A stretch of DNA of 64,000 bases. Origin: Chaetoceros tenuissimus (taxonomy: Eukaryota > Bacillariophyta > Thalassiosirophyceae > Chaetocerotales > Chaetocerotaceae). The position numbers were made by a program, and so were the translations under genes. The notes beneath the pieces are model-generated. The model was not told the DNA's origin, ran no database searches, and was given only the letters and a program-made list of their open reading frames with translations. The number at the start of each line of letters is the position of its first letter. Position 1 is the first letter of the stretch. The DNA lies in the NCBI GenBank assembly GCA_021927905.1, contig BLLK01000038.1, positions 1,116,001 through 1,180,000 of the forward strand, written 5' to 3'. Shown one piece after another: positions 29,382 to 40,370 of the stretch.

Positions 29382-31648
29382 ATGAAACTTCCATCTCTCG
29401 CATTTTTCTTTACCGTTGCAGTCCTATGTAGTGCTAAAGAAGGCTACTCCAGGGAAGAATCACTCGACACTCACGAAGATCAGGTAGATCTTTCACCATC
29501 ATCTGATGTTCTTGAAGATGAGTTAAACAATGGGTCTCTCCGTGCTCGAGGTCTGAAGAAAAAAGTAAGTGTGATGTTCATGTCAAATATAAGCCATTTT
29601 ATATGCGTCTATACACCATCTAAATTCTTCCATATCCCTTACTAGGAATGGTCCTACAAAGGAAAGAAAGGTGACGATATGACTTCTTCTTCTTCTTCTT
29701 CTAAAGGAGAGTGTGGCGTAGACTATTGTGAAGCCAAGCAAATCTCTCTAGGAGGAATGAAGACTTGCTTCAAGGAACACTTTGATCATCTTTCCAATCT
29801 CTACTTTCCTGAAGATGGAGATGATTATAGCTTCGCAAGACATACAGCATTAACTGTATCACGATACCCAGCAGCTATTGTGTATGTCGAAGATGTCGAA
29901 GAAGTACAACATGCTCTAAAATGTGCCGTCGATAACGGATACAAAGTATCTGCAAGAGGAGGTAACCACTCTTATCAGGGCCTTGGTACTATGGATGGAT
30001 ATGTCGTGATCGATATGGGCCGTACATGCAAACCTGATGAGTTTGTAGTGGACAAGACTGACCAAGGACCTCATATTCTTGAAGGCAGCAAATACATTGG
30101 TACAATCAAGGCTCAAGCTGGATGCACCAATGCCATCATGCTGGCTGCTGGACATGAGCATTTTGGCGAAGATGCTGGTATGACTCTGATTGGATCTTGT
30201 CCATCCGTGGGTATTACTGGTTTCATCTTGGGAGGAGGAACGGGTGACATAACTCCTTATGTAGGATATGGAGTAGATATTGTGAAGGAATTTGAGTTGG
30301 TTTTGTATGATGGTACTGTTGTGAAAGCTTCTGAGGATGAGAATACTGATTTGTATTGGGCAAGTCGTGGCGGAGGATGAGGCAATGGAATGTGAGTACA
30401 AAATTCTTCCTTTTAGGATTAGATCATATTACATTCACTGTTAGAAGAAATTCACTAACATTATCATCTCAAAGCGTAACTCATTTGACGTACAAGATTG
30501 TACAAGCACCCAAGCAAAAGTATGAGAAAGAAAAGGGTAGGAAATTTTCAGTTATTTCTCTATATGTGGGTGTGAAAAATCTCGACAAGGCTGCCAAACG
30601 TTTTCAGGACTGGTTCTATGATGCAGATCCCCTCATCACTGGTAAATTTGGTGGAAGTTTTGGATGGGGAAATTTTTCAGATCCGTCCTATGGCGAAATT
30701 ACTCTTGTACATGGTTTTTTTGTTTATCTAGGGAGCTGGAGAGAAGCTGTGGAAGATTTAAAAGCTACTGAACTCCTCGATGATGATATCTTTACTGTTA
30801 TATCAGAACCTAGAACAGGTCATGGGGATGCCATTCTCAGTGAAGACTATGAGGTGCTTTGTACTTCTGATCAGCCTTGCCCACAATTTGAGAATGGTAT
30901 GGTCAGTGCTGCATATGAGTTCAATTCCTATGCTGAGGTCGAGCTTAACTACATGTGCTCTGGCCCGTTATTTCATAGTTACCTATTCGACGGCTCTCAT
31001 AATAGCGGAGACTTTTGCAAGGACCTTGGCATTGCTGATGACGAATGTAAAGATGATGTTCAGTGGGGCCTTCCTATCAGAAAACCGAAGCTTTGTAACA
31101 AAGTGGTAATCGATGCAATGATGGAAAAGGCTGGAGACCCTTCAAGTTTCATGAACTCACATGGTCCAAGTCTAGAACTTGTAGATCTCATTGGTAAGAG
31201 TTGGCCAGGTGCAGAAAACATTACTGTGTCAGAAGCTACAGACGTTATATCAACAATGAGAAAAGGGGAAACAGGAGCAAGTATGTGGCCAAGACTAGAT
31301 GACAAACTATTTGCTGAAATCCTGGAGAAATATCCTAGATCAGCAAGTCATTTACAACATGGTGCTGCACTTAAAGTTGATCCAGGCGCAACTGCCTACC
31401 CATGGAGAAATGCTGCTTTTCTGGTACCATATTACTCTGACGAAGAAGCAAACTCCTTCTTGGAACTTCTTGTCAAAGAAGGAGTCCCAGCACAAGGATA
31501 CTATAACTACTTGAACCCTCCAGGGATGAAGAAATGGAGATCATACTTTTTTGATGACAAGTGGACAGAGCTTGCAAAGATCAGAGCCAAGTATGACCCG
31601 AAGGATGTGTTTGGAAAGCCTTTGACAATCGAGTCTCTTGGAGAATAA
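29382..31648 (+). pseudogene. Berberine-bridge-enzyme-like FAD oxidase (plus copy), with in-frame stop
   Basis: The head-to-head twin of the previous gene, with the same intron positions: exons 29382-29564, 29646-30391 and 30475-31648. All splice phases fit and would give about 700 residues. One codon in the glycine-rich motif before the second donor is TGA (30378-30380), where the twin has GGA, so translation would stop at about residue 306. The rest looks sound: signal peptide, ARGGNHSYQG, GSCPSVGITG and the C-terminal YLNPPGMKKW. It lacks the internal 45-residue repeat of its twin. The stop could be a recent null change, an allele or a base-call error. Confidence 0.65.
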
Positions 31649-31869
31649 AGCAGAATCTTGATCTCAAACTTTAAATTTCAAAGGGAATGGAGAAAGTAGG
31701 GCACTGTCAAGTTTAAACTGAGCCTATAATTAAATTTACATACTGTTTTCATTTTAGTAGCTGAACATTTGATATTTCAAGATACGTAGTCGAGTAGGTG
31801 GAGTACATAACAGCATATATTCCCATTTAGTTCTAAGATAGACTTTTGTCGTCAATACTTTTCACTGTG

Positions 31870-33462
31870 TCAAAAGAAATCTCCAATACTATTTTGTCTA
31901 GAAGGTGGTCGCTTCAACTTCTCCGCTTCAGCTCGTCGGATATCATGAACGGAAACAGGACGGCCATCTCCACTTTCTTCATCGGAATTGTCAACGCTAC
32001 CAACATAGCTTCCTCTGGATGTACTAGTTCGTGTTGTAGTAAAGGATCGATCAAACGACTTTGGTGAAAGCAAGACACTCGGTCTACGTTGATACTTTTT
32101 CTTTTCATCCAGAGTCTTTGCATATTCAGTGATAATTTGAATAGCTCTTTGTTCAATAAGTTCTAAATGATGTAGAATATTCTTTTCTGATATTTGTTCT
32201 CCTGCAAACATTGTAATCTTTCGATCTACACCACCTCTACTACTTGCTTGTTGAATTTGATCACCTCCTATAGTATCCAATTGTCGACATTTTAATTTGA
32301 GGTAGAGGCCTTGAATACTATTTGCAATCTTCAAAATCGTCATTTTTCTTTCTTTTACTGCCTCGTATACCTTTTGTTTCTCGTCTCTAACATTGACAAG
32401 CTGCCTATTGTTGCTATCCACGATAGATTTGCGATCAATTTCTTTTCGGTCTGCCTTCTCTTGATAAGACTTTATTTCTTCTTCTATACTTTTTCTCTCT
32501 TCAATTAAATCATCACACTCTTGGTTGATGGTCTGAATATAGTTGAACATTGAGAATGATTCTTCTTCTTGTTGTACAAACGCTTTTATTATTTCTTCAG
32601 CTGTATTCAGCCCTGTAACTTGTTTCAACTTCTCAAACTGTTTACTGAGCAATTTATTCTTTTCTTCTTCTTGAGACAAGGTATCTCGATAAACAGCAAT
32701 TTGTTTCTCCAATTCTAATATTCGGTCATCAAGTGCTTTCACCTCTTGTGCTGGACTAAGGTCTTCACCTTCTCCAGCACCCCCTTCGCTTGTCTCTGCC
32801 TTTTCTAATTTATGGACAACATCGTTTGCAACTTTTGCAATGCTCGACTCCAGGAGCTGATTCTGTTCATAAATATATTCCGAGAGCTCAGCATACCTCT
32901 GATGAAATTGATCCCGTTCATTGTCGTTCTCAATAATAAGCTGATTATGCATCGCAAGAATCTTATCTCTATTTTCCGAAGCAATTGTAGCCCTTCTCAT
33001 TATTTCATCCGAGTCCTTTTGAATTTGGATAATTTTCTTTTCCATCACTTTCCGATTCTCGAAATCGACAGTGACCTTTCGCCGAAGCTTATCAATCTTG
33101 TCCTTAATTTTATTGTTTTCAGTATCAATCCCGCTCTGTCGAACCAGTGCCTTTTCCAATCGACATTCTAAATTGCTCAAGAGTTTCTTCTGATTTGCCT
33201 CTGCCAGTCGAGTCGGATTGATTCCGTCTACTCGCTGATAGGCATCCTTGGCTGTAGTTGTATGTTTGTTGAGGAGTCCAATAGCTTGTTTCTTATTCTG
33301 ACATCGAGTCTCTTGAATTTCATTTGTAACTTCTTTGAGACTCGCTTCAAGTCGAGCTACTCGTTGCTTCTCTTGAAGGAGTTGTCGTGTAAATCGATCT
33401 CCTCTTTCTTGTAGAGCTGACAGCGATTCTGTTACATGAAGCTGTTCACGGAATGTTGTCAT
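31870..33462 (-). CDS. Outer dynein arm docking complex protein (ODA1/CCDC114/CCDC63-like)
   Basis: A 530-residue, almost wholly coiled-coil protein. The family signature is near the middle: LKQVTGLNTAEEIIKAFVQQ followed by EEESFSMFNYIQTINQECDD, matching the FI..E..NFALFNYVNEQN block of CCDC114, CCDC63 and Chlamydomonas DC2. The C-terminal 70 residues are Ser/Arg-rich and disordered (RRPSVLLSPKSF, RPPSRQNSIGDFF). In algae and animals this protein holds outer dynein arms on flagellar microtubules. In a diatom it should be used only in male gametes. Converges with the FAD oxidase copy, 221 bp apart. Confidence 0.75.
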   Translation of the reverse strand: MTTFREQLHVTESLSALQERGDRFTRQLLQEKQRVARLEASLKEVTNEIQETRCQNKKQAIGLLNKHTTTAKDAYQRVDGINPTRLAEANQKKLLSNLECRLEKALVRQSGIDTENNKIKDKIDKLRRKVTVDFENRKVMEKKIIQIQKDSDEIMRRATIASENRDKILAMHNQLIIENDNERDQFHQRYAELSEYIYEQNQLLESSIAKVANDVVHKLEKAETSEGGAGEGEDLSPAQEVKALDDRILELEKQIAVYRDTLSQEEEKNKLLSKQFEKLKQVTGLNTAEEIIKAFVQQEEESFSMFNYIQTINQECDDLIEERKSIEEEIKSYQEKADRKEIDRKSIVDSNNRQLVNVRDEKQKVYEAVKERKMTILKIANSIQGLYLKLKCRQLDTIGGDQIQQASSRGGVDRKITMFAGEQISEKNILHHLELIEQRAIQIITEYAKTLDEKKKYQRRPSVLLSPKSFDRSFTTTRTSTSRGSYVGSVDNSDEESGDGRPVSVHDIRRAEAEKLKRPPSRQNSIGDFF

Positions 33463-33851
33463 TACATGAAAGTAATTTAGTTTTCCACTACCAAGGACTT
33501 TGGGTCAATAACAGAGAATTTAAAATTAAATACTGGAGGAATGCAAGAGAAAGCACTAGATTCGAAAATTCCAAAGTCAGGAACAGAGTCTTTGTTTGCT
33601 TAGATTCGATCGATTCAGTCACTAAATTGATGCCAGCATCAACCAAGTATGTACGTAAGGCTAGTCAAATAGAATCAAATTCTCCAAGATTGCACAGGCA
33701 ACAGGTTTAGTTGGAAAATTTGTCAGTAGACTAGTACTTTGTAATAAAATTATCATTATAAAATTAATTGGTTATCTGTCTATAAATTTTTGTTTGCGTG
33801 ATACAGTGACTTCCTATTCTAACAATCAGTCACACGCTTATTCATGGCTGT
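33463..33851. other. Intergenic region, 5' flank of the dynein docking gene
   Basis: About 390 bp. One plus-strand open frame of 85 codons has no motif and is not called. Nothing else is seen. Confidence 0.5.
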
Positions 33852-36223
33852 TTAACTTCTATCCTCGAGATGCATGAATTGTCCAACAGTAATGATGGAA
33901 GGAGAAGATGATTCGCTATCACTATAAGATAATTCTGCTGCTGCTGGAACATTTTCTTCGGTCGCACAAGCTGCATCAGTCTTTTCTGGAGTAACAAGCT
34001 CATCCTCAATTACAGTGTCGACAGAAAGTTCCATTGGCTTTTCTACTTCATCTGCAGGGAGACCAGAGATTTCGTCATTGATTACCATTTTGTTTTCTTG
34101 TACATCAACTTCAGGTGGACAAAAGGACGAAGCTACACTAGCATCAGACTCTTCAGCTGGGGAAGGAAATTCCTGCTCAAGAATATCATCGATGCATGCA
34201 TCGCCCTCACTTTCAACATCAGTCTTTTCACTGCCAGAGACACTGATATCACTCATTGGTTCCTCAGCAGAAGCATGCAACATTTCATGGGGATGAACAA
34301 AGTCATTAGAGGAAGAGTTGGTCTTTGGTGGAGGATTCAATGCCTTTTCTAGAGACTTCTCAGATCCACTACTGTCACTGAATTGAAGAGCGCGCATCAA
34401 AAGCTCAGAAGAAGCAGTCTTTGGGGAACTGTTGGTCATGTTTGGACTGTAATCTGCTCCAACCATTTGCTCGTAAGTACCCATGGTCATATCAGGTGCT
34501 GCAAGTGGACTGTCAAATGAAATACTGAGATCTGGAGTTCCTACGCTAGGTGGCGCAAGAGCGTTGAATCCATCAAAGTTAGTTCTGTAGTTATCCGGAG
34601 TTTCATCTGATGGTGCAGAGGATACAGATAGAGCTGGCAGAAGTGGCGGAGCGTTGTTAATCTCTTTCTTTCCTTGCTGCCAAGATTCAGTACTCTCTGC
34701 TCTACTGCTGTCACCAGACACAGCGCTATTTACCTCAACAATTGGATCAAGATCAGTTGAAAGTTCACCACCCCTTGGCGAATTCTTCTTCAACATCATT
34801 GTCACCTTTTGAAGTCTTCTCTTGGATGGTTTTCTTTCTTCTCCACCACTTCCATAGACATCAACCTTCATTCCATTTTGACTAAATTCTTCTTGAGTGG
34901 AAGCTGCTGCCAAGTCACTCATGGTGTTTCCCCCAATATTCCAAGACTTTGCAACAGCACCAATGTAGCTTAAAGTACTTCTGTTTGGTGTGTTCATAGC
35001 ATAGTCGCTCAAGGTATTTCCTGGAGGAGTTGCATAAGATTTGGCTTCATCGCTATTTTCAAAGTCTTCATCAAATTTGTTTTCGTATGGGACGGTGCTA
35101 GTCATTTCGTACTCCTTCTCATTTCTGTTTCTTCTCAAGTATCCAGCTGCAAAAAGAGCAATACCTGCAGTACCAAAGAGTGCACCAGCAATCCAGTAGT
35201 TTCTTTTGTCAGAGTTCAAAGTCATAGAATCTTCAGCTCCAGTGATTACATCTTCTGGAGCAGCAGGATCCCCCGATGCTGTAGCATCACCTGCATACGC
35301 ATCGTATTCGGTCACAATGTCAATGTCCACATCTTCTCCGTCCATGTCAAGATCAGATTCGTCAACCCCAGTTCCGTCGGTGTTTTCATCAGCTCCAGTC
35401 TCCTCCACAGTTTCTTCTGGTTCTACAAACACAATATCAACATCCTCAACTCTCTGCAATGGTTCTTGATCTGACTCCCACAATTTCTTGATCAATTTCA
35501 TTTTATTCTCAGTAAATGTAGTCACCATGATATCCTGTGCATCCTCAACTGTAATAGAATCAACATATTCATCTGAAATCAAGCGACCCTCGAAAGTAGA
35601 TACAATAGTGGTAGATTCATCATCAAAAAGTGTATTTTTTGTTTGAAACAACTCAACTTCGTCAGGTTTTGGATTCTTTGTTCTTTTCTTGATGAAACTA
35701 AAAACATTGCTATAAATAACTGCATCCATTGCTTCATTCAAATTTCTATTGCGTGTACGAAGATTTCTCATTTCATCACCTAGGGTAAAAATAAGCTGAA
35801 ACTCTGGAATGATAATCTCAACTATAAAGAAACAAAGATGAATTTACTGCTATTGAATCTTTTATATATAATGATGGAAAGATATGCCAACTTACCCAAA
35901 GTCTCTTCAGCAGGGTTTACATCTTTATCAGCACTTGGCCCAGTCTCATCTTGACCACCAGTATTATCATTACCAGCAGGGGTATTGGAAGGATTGCTCT
36001 TGCTGCTTTTCTTACTACTCTTTGGAGACTTTCCAGATGTATCAGCATCGTATCCTTTCACGCTAGATTTTCCACCCGAGTGATGACGAGAGTTTACAAG
36101 AGTCTTTACATCGGTGAATTCAGCTTCTGGGGAATCTGCATCACGGTAATTATCTCCTCCCTTTGCAGCCACACCTAGAATACATGCTACGAGAATTAGC
36201 ACAATGTAAAATTGCTGCTTCAT
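33852..36223 (-). CDS. Type I membrane protein with acidic ectodomain and long Ser-rich tail, unknown
   Basis: Two exons on the minus strand, 36223-35896 and 35779-33852, with a 116-bp GT-AG intron; the join keeps frame and gives 751 residues. A signal peptide (QFYIVLILVACILGVAA) leads to a Lys/Ser-rich stretch and a conserved-looking ectodomain at about 113-230 (AVIYSNVFSFIKKR, STFEGRLISDEYVDSI, LIKKLWESDQEPL). An acidic stalk, one membrane helix at about 304-324 (WIAGALFGTAGIALFAAGYL) and a cytosolic tail of more than 400 residues rich in Ser, Glu and Asp follow. I do not recognise the family; the layout suggests a surface or cell-wall-facing protein. No enzyme motif is seen. Confidence 0.7.
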
Positions 36224-36714
36224 GATTCAAAGATCTAAGCGTTGCTATAACTAGTTGATCTTTTAGTTTTGTGGATAATAGTGATCTATTGTCGTTTGTA
36301 TCACCAATAGTATCACCTCCAATTGAAGATGTCGTTTGAGTGGGGGTGCATTTGCAATAACGATGGTTTAAAATTTTCGACGACTGTCAAAACAAGCTCA
36401 AAAGTTTCCGTTATTTGATGATTTATGTGGAATCGTAATCAAATCGTGCTATTTTAGCTAGAGGAAATTTTAGAGGTTAAGAACCTTCTTTTTGAAAATT
36501 CTGAAATGAAAAATTCTTTTGGCTAGCCTCGCTACGTACTCATGAAAGTGGTGATGATTTGATTTCATAATCCTTGCTAACAAACACGCTATTTTCATTA
36601 CAACTTACATGAGTATTGTAGAGCCACCTTCTACGATTTCGTGCTGACAGAAGAAAACATCCAATAGATGCCAGAATTCAAAATATCTTCGAATTGCAGA
36701 AGACGGATATTAAT
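36224..36714. promoter_or_regulatory. 5' flank of the type I membrane protein gene
   Basis: About 490 bp. No coding frame or repeat is seen; the promoter of the gene at 33852-36223 should be here. Confidence 0.35.
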
Positions 36715-36966
36715 TTAAAAATTATTAATTAATTGTTGATTTTGTTCAAATAAGTGATTGAGATCCCGACAATTACGCTGTTCCAGGTACCTACTACAGA
36801 TAGAAGGGCAATTTATTTCCCCTTCAATGAATTTCTCGCACCGTTTTTCAGTATGCTGTTTTTTGAACCAATTACACTGCTTGTATTTATTTAGCCTGCT
36901 TATATAGAACGAAGATGTTTTATCAACCCTTGCACATGGACCATCAGATAGCAATTTGTTATACAT
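36715..36966 (-). CDS. Possible fragment of a diatom-type Cys-rich domain
   Basis: An 83-residue frame whose spacing recalls the small Cys domain common in secreted diatom proteins and seen in the esterase tail at 23080-23275. It has D-x3-F, then YKQCNWFKK, RC, and NCPSIC. There is no signal peptide, and the final GxC is missing. It may be an isolated last exon, a remnant of a larger gene, or chance. No splice partner was found upstream with confidence. Confidence 0.3.
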   Translation of the reverse strand: MYNKLLSDGPCARVDKTSSFYISRLNKYKQCNWFKKQHTEKRCEKFIEGEINCPSICSRYLEQRNCRDLNHLFEQNQQLINNF

Positions 36967-37461
36967 ACTTTATCATTTTACTTTTCTTCACCCAAGACTG
37001 ACACTACTTACAACCCCTCTTTTGGTGGTGGGGTCTCAAAAGGAGTGAAGGAGTATAAAGCAACCAGCTATATCGGACGTCATTGGCTCTCGATACCAGC
37101 TTGGTGCCTGGCGGCACCGACCACCCCTGAATCTGGCAATTTGGTGCCTGCACTTTAGGCGATACTCTAATTTTCGTAAACAACTTGGTGGGAGCTGGAA
37201 AGCGACAAAAAGACAAAAACACTTTCACATGACATTTTGGATTAAAGAGGGGGGCCATCTTTCCACATGTTACACCCCCTATCACCGATGCACAGACTAA
37301 AGTGGACGACGCATTTCTACTCCGAATTGAAGTCGTAAAAAGAACTTCTTTCGTGCACTTCTCTCTTCATTATCTTTTCCCCAAACCACATCACAAATTA
37401 TATATCTATCCTTCATACAAACAAGAATATCATTAGATTTACCTCTTTTCAAAAGAAAAAT
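36967..37461. other. Intergenic region upstream of the lipase gene
   Basis: About 495 bp. Contains a small perfect hairpin, GGTGCC TGGC GGCACC, near 37102-37117, and a second GGTGCC near 37143. A minus-strand frame at 37004-37285 lacks any motif. The lipase promoter should be in the last 200 bp. Confidence 0.4.
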
Positions 37462-39394
37462 ATGACAGAAGTAATCCAGCCAAAGGCACCACACATCTCG
37501 AAAGTGCTGAAAGGGGCCAAAGAAGATATTGAGAATGCAGAGTTACCAGGAATTGCAGGCAAAGTATATCATCCAGTGCGTGATGAGATCCTGGTGCCTT
37601 TTGCAGAAAAGGCTTCTCATATGTTACCAGCTGTAGCAGGAGCTATTCCTCTCCCATATGTGGATGAAGTAGGGGCTATGGCCTTGAAAATTCCAGTTGG
37701 TGCAACGAAAGCTGCTTACTCTCTTTTGATTCCTTCTGTGGATATGGAATCTAATTATGCCATTGAAAAAGATCTTTCCGAAGCGTACGAATTCAAGTTG
37801 GAAGAAAAGAAGAAAACTGATAAAAAAGGAAATGGCAATAAATCAAGTCCAAAACCTACCCTAGCCTCTTTGATGGGCGTTGTGGGGTTTGCAACAAATT
37901 CCGTGATTGATGTTTTAACTTTGCCATTGAATGGAAAATTCGGTGATTGGTACGATTCTTCCAAGAAGTTCTTTAGTTACTTGATGTACTCTGGAGTTGA
38001 TAGAGAACTTCTTGGTGCTTTTCTTGACGCACATGCTTTCGAGAACCTCCTACTCATTGAAAGAGTTCAACGTGAAAGGAATGTAGTAGGAGACAAGAAT
38101 AGTCGCCGCGCAAGAACTGCCATGTCGTCTCTGCCACCAAATATTGATCAACCAATGTTGAAAAGTATTATCAAGGACTCCTGTCGCTACGTTAAATATG
38201 CATCTGCAGCTTATGGCGTATCGATGATTGCATCTGCTGACCTTCTACAGGTGTACAACAAGAAAGTATCTTTCGATATCATTTCTGCAGCGTCCAAGAA
38301 TGCTCGTACTAAAAAGATTGCAAATTTTGTCGGAGTCGCTCCAGAAAATATCAAAGCTCTTGAAAACACTGGCGGTAGCATGAAAGTGCTTGGTCATATT
38401 ATTGCCCTAGATCATAGGAAAACTCAACTAGGTGCAAAGGGAGCGGTTGTATTAGCTATTCGAGGCACTTTTACTCTTTCAGGATTGAAGGTTGATGCAA
38501 AAGCCTACGATGCAGATTTTTGCGAGGGAAAGGCACATGCAGGAATCGCCGAGCGTGCTGATGCTCTTTGGAAGCATGTAGAGGAATCAATCACAGCTTT
38601 GCTAAACGAAAATCCAGGTTACGAACTTATTATCACTGGACATAGTTTGGGCGCAGGTACTGCAGCTCTAATGGCAATGAAGCTGAAATATTATAATACT
38701 CTAGGCAACGATGTGAAAGTTCGCTGCTTTGCATTCGCACCTCCACCTGTTTACTATCAGACTCACGAGAATGAGAAACTGACTGAAGCAATGAAAGACA
38801 CGTATCCATTTATTCATGAAGAAGATTGCGTACCATTCTGTTCAGTTGATGCTATAAGAAAGTTATCCGAGACAATGACAACTGTGGATCAAATGCCAAA
38901 GGACTCAGTTTTGTTCTCGCCTCTAATGGCCCTTGGATTGAAACCAGTTTCAGAAGACATCAAGAATGCCATTTATGACGACCGCGAGCTTCCCGTGGTA
39001 CCTGGTGCTACCAGGTTGGCAATACCTGCTCCATTTGTGATGTGGTTGAGACATGTTTCCAACGATGATAAAGACCGTCAAATGTATAATATGATGTTTT
39101 GTCGTCCCCAAGCCGATAGTGATGGAATCGGTACAAATGATCTAAACATTCAAGTTTCCATTCCAGGTAAGTTTCGTCTCTTTACTTCAAAGGATATTTT
39201 CTTCTTGTTTCCTTTACAATCAAAGCCGACACTTATTTACTGACACCTTATTTTCTTTTCATTTTCTAGACATGATTTCTCATCATATGAATCCTCAATA
39301 TGAGCGCGCTATCATGAGTATTGCAGAACAAATGATTCATAAGAAAGATCCAGTTGCTTACCCCGCTTCTACTGAAACTGAAGAGTTGAATTAG
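37462..39394 (+). CDS. Class 3 lipase (DAG lipase-like)
   Basis: Two exons, 37462-39166 and 39270-39394, with a 103-bp intron (CCAG/GTAAGT, TTCTAG). The join gives 609 residues; without the splice the frame would run on into intron text. The nucleophile elbow is ITGHSLGAGTAAL with Ser395, preceded by AVVLAIRGTFTLS and HAGIAERADALW as in sn-1 diacylglycerol lipases. The acid is probably in EEDCVPFCS. The second exon supplies DMISHHMNPQYERAI, which matches the family's final Asp-His region. No signal peptide or membrane segment is clear. It should split acyl chains from glycerolipids, at a lipid surface in the cytosol. Confidence 0.88.
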
Positions 39395-39527
39395 AAGAGT
39401 TTAGAATTCGATGACAAAAGCCATGCATTTGACTACATTGAGAACTTACCACATTTACCATTAATTCTCATAATATCTACATAAGAAACTTCTATTTTAC
39501 TCCGGTTATTTACATGAATATATCGAT

Positions 39528-40370
39528 TCAACTGGACTTGATCAACTTGGAAGCAAATAGTCCATATACCAATGACATTGCTGCTGTGAATCTTTTGAAC
39601 ATGCCTGGACTTTCTTTCACCGCTGACATCATATCATTATTCAAATTCATCAATTCACCTGAATATTTGACAATATGATTGAACAAAGCTTTCTTCTTAT
39701 CTTCGTCCAAGCCCTCATTCTCCAGTAAATCATCAAATTCATTGATAAACGCCATCCTTCTCTCTGCTCTTCCTTTCCCAATTACATCCGTGGACACATT
39801 TGTAGCATCCTTGCCAAAAGCCTTTTGCACTTTAGGTTTTAATGCAGGGCCTCCTCCTATGATTAAAGGTCCCCATAGAATAAAAATAGCAGCAATCAGC
39901 TCCTCCTCTTTGGCAATTTTCAGTCTTTCTTGATACTCTTTGGCCGGGTCTGTCATGTATGCTTCACTCTTATCCTTCCACTCTGATCCAAGCAATTCTT
40001 CCAAGTCAGCTTCGTAGCCTTTGACGAAATTGTAGTCAACAGTAGTAAGAATCTTTTGAACGAATTTGTATTCGCCATCTGTTTGCTTCTTGGATTTTGC
40101 AATTCTTTCTTCTAAAACTTGCGTAGCGCTGTAAAACTGTGAAAGCATTTCCGAATAGCTCTTCAAGTCAGTCAATAAGCCAGCTGCTATGAAAGCATTG
40201 CGAAGAGCTTGGCCTATACTATGAGAATTCTTAATTTCGTCCATGCATGCTCTGAACAAGCCATCAGGTTTTCCTTTATTTCGGGTTTGGTTGGTCCTCT
40301 CTGCCTCGGTAAGCTCTTCTTCCACTGTATTAGTTGACATTTGCTGATATCTATTTCCTATGGTAGACAA
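39528..40370 (-). CDS. Divergent heme-oxygenase-like protein with C-terminal anchor
   Basis: A 280-residue single-exon protein. The order of helices matches heme oxygenase: a first helix with IKNSHSIGQALRN (His50 at the place of the heme-binding His), YSEMLSQFYSATQVLEERI like HO's YxxxLxxxYxxxxALE, EADLEELLGSEWK, and IAAIFILWGPLIIGGGPALK at the place of the distal GDLSGGQ helix. The distal glycines are shifted and the Asp is lost, so catalysis is uncertain. A hydrophobic C-terminal segment (about 262-276) resembles the tail anchor of animal HO-1. It may be a true heme oxygenase or a heme-binding relative. Confidence 0.55.
   Translation of the reverse strand: MSTIGNRYQQMSTNTVEEELTEAERTNQTRNKGKPDGLFRACMDEIKNSHSIGQALRNAFIAAGLLTDLKSYSEMLSQFYSATQVLEERIAKSKKQTDGEYKFVQKILTTVDYNFVKGYEADLEELLGSEWKDKSEAYMTDPAKEYQERLKIAKEEELIAAIFILWGPLIIGGGPALKPKVQKAFGKDATNVSTDVIGKGRAERRMAFINEFDDLLENEGLDEDKKKALFNHIVKYSGELMNLNNDMMSAVKESPGMFKRFTAAMSLVYGLFASKLIKSS

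Noticed and set aside
30356-30480. Alternative plus-strand frame leading into the third exon of the plus FAD oxidase
   Set aside because: It reads through intron text. The splice at 30391/30475 restores the family motif GNGIVTHLTYK seen in the twin.
37004-37285. 93-residue minus-strand frame before the lipase gene
   Set aside because: Composition and hairpins suggest non-coding DNA; no motif and no signal peptide.
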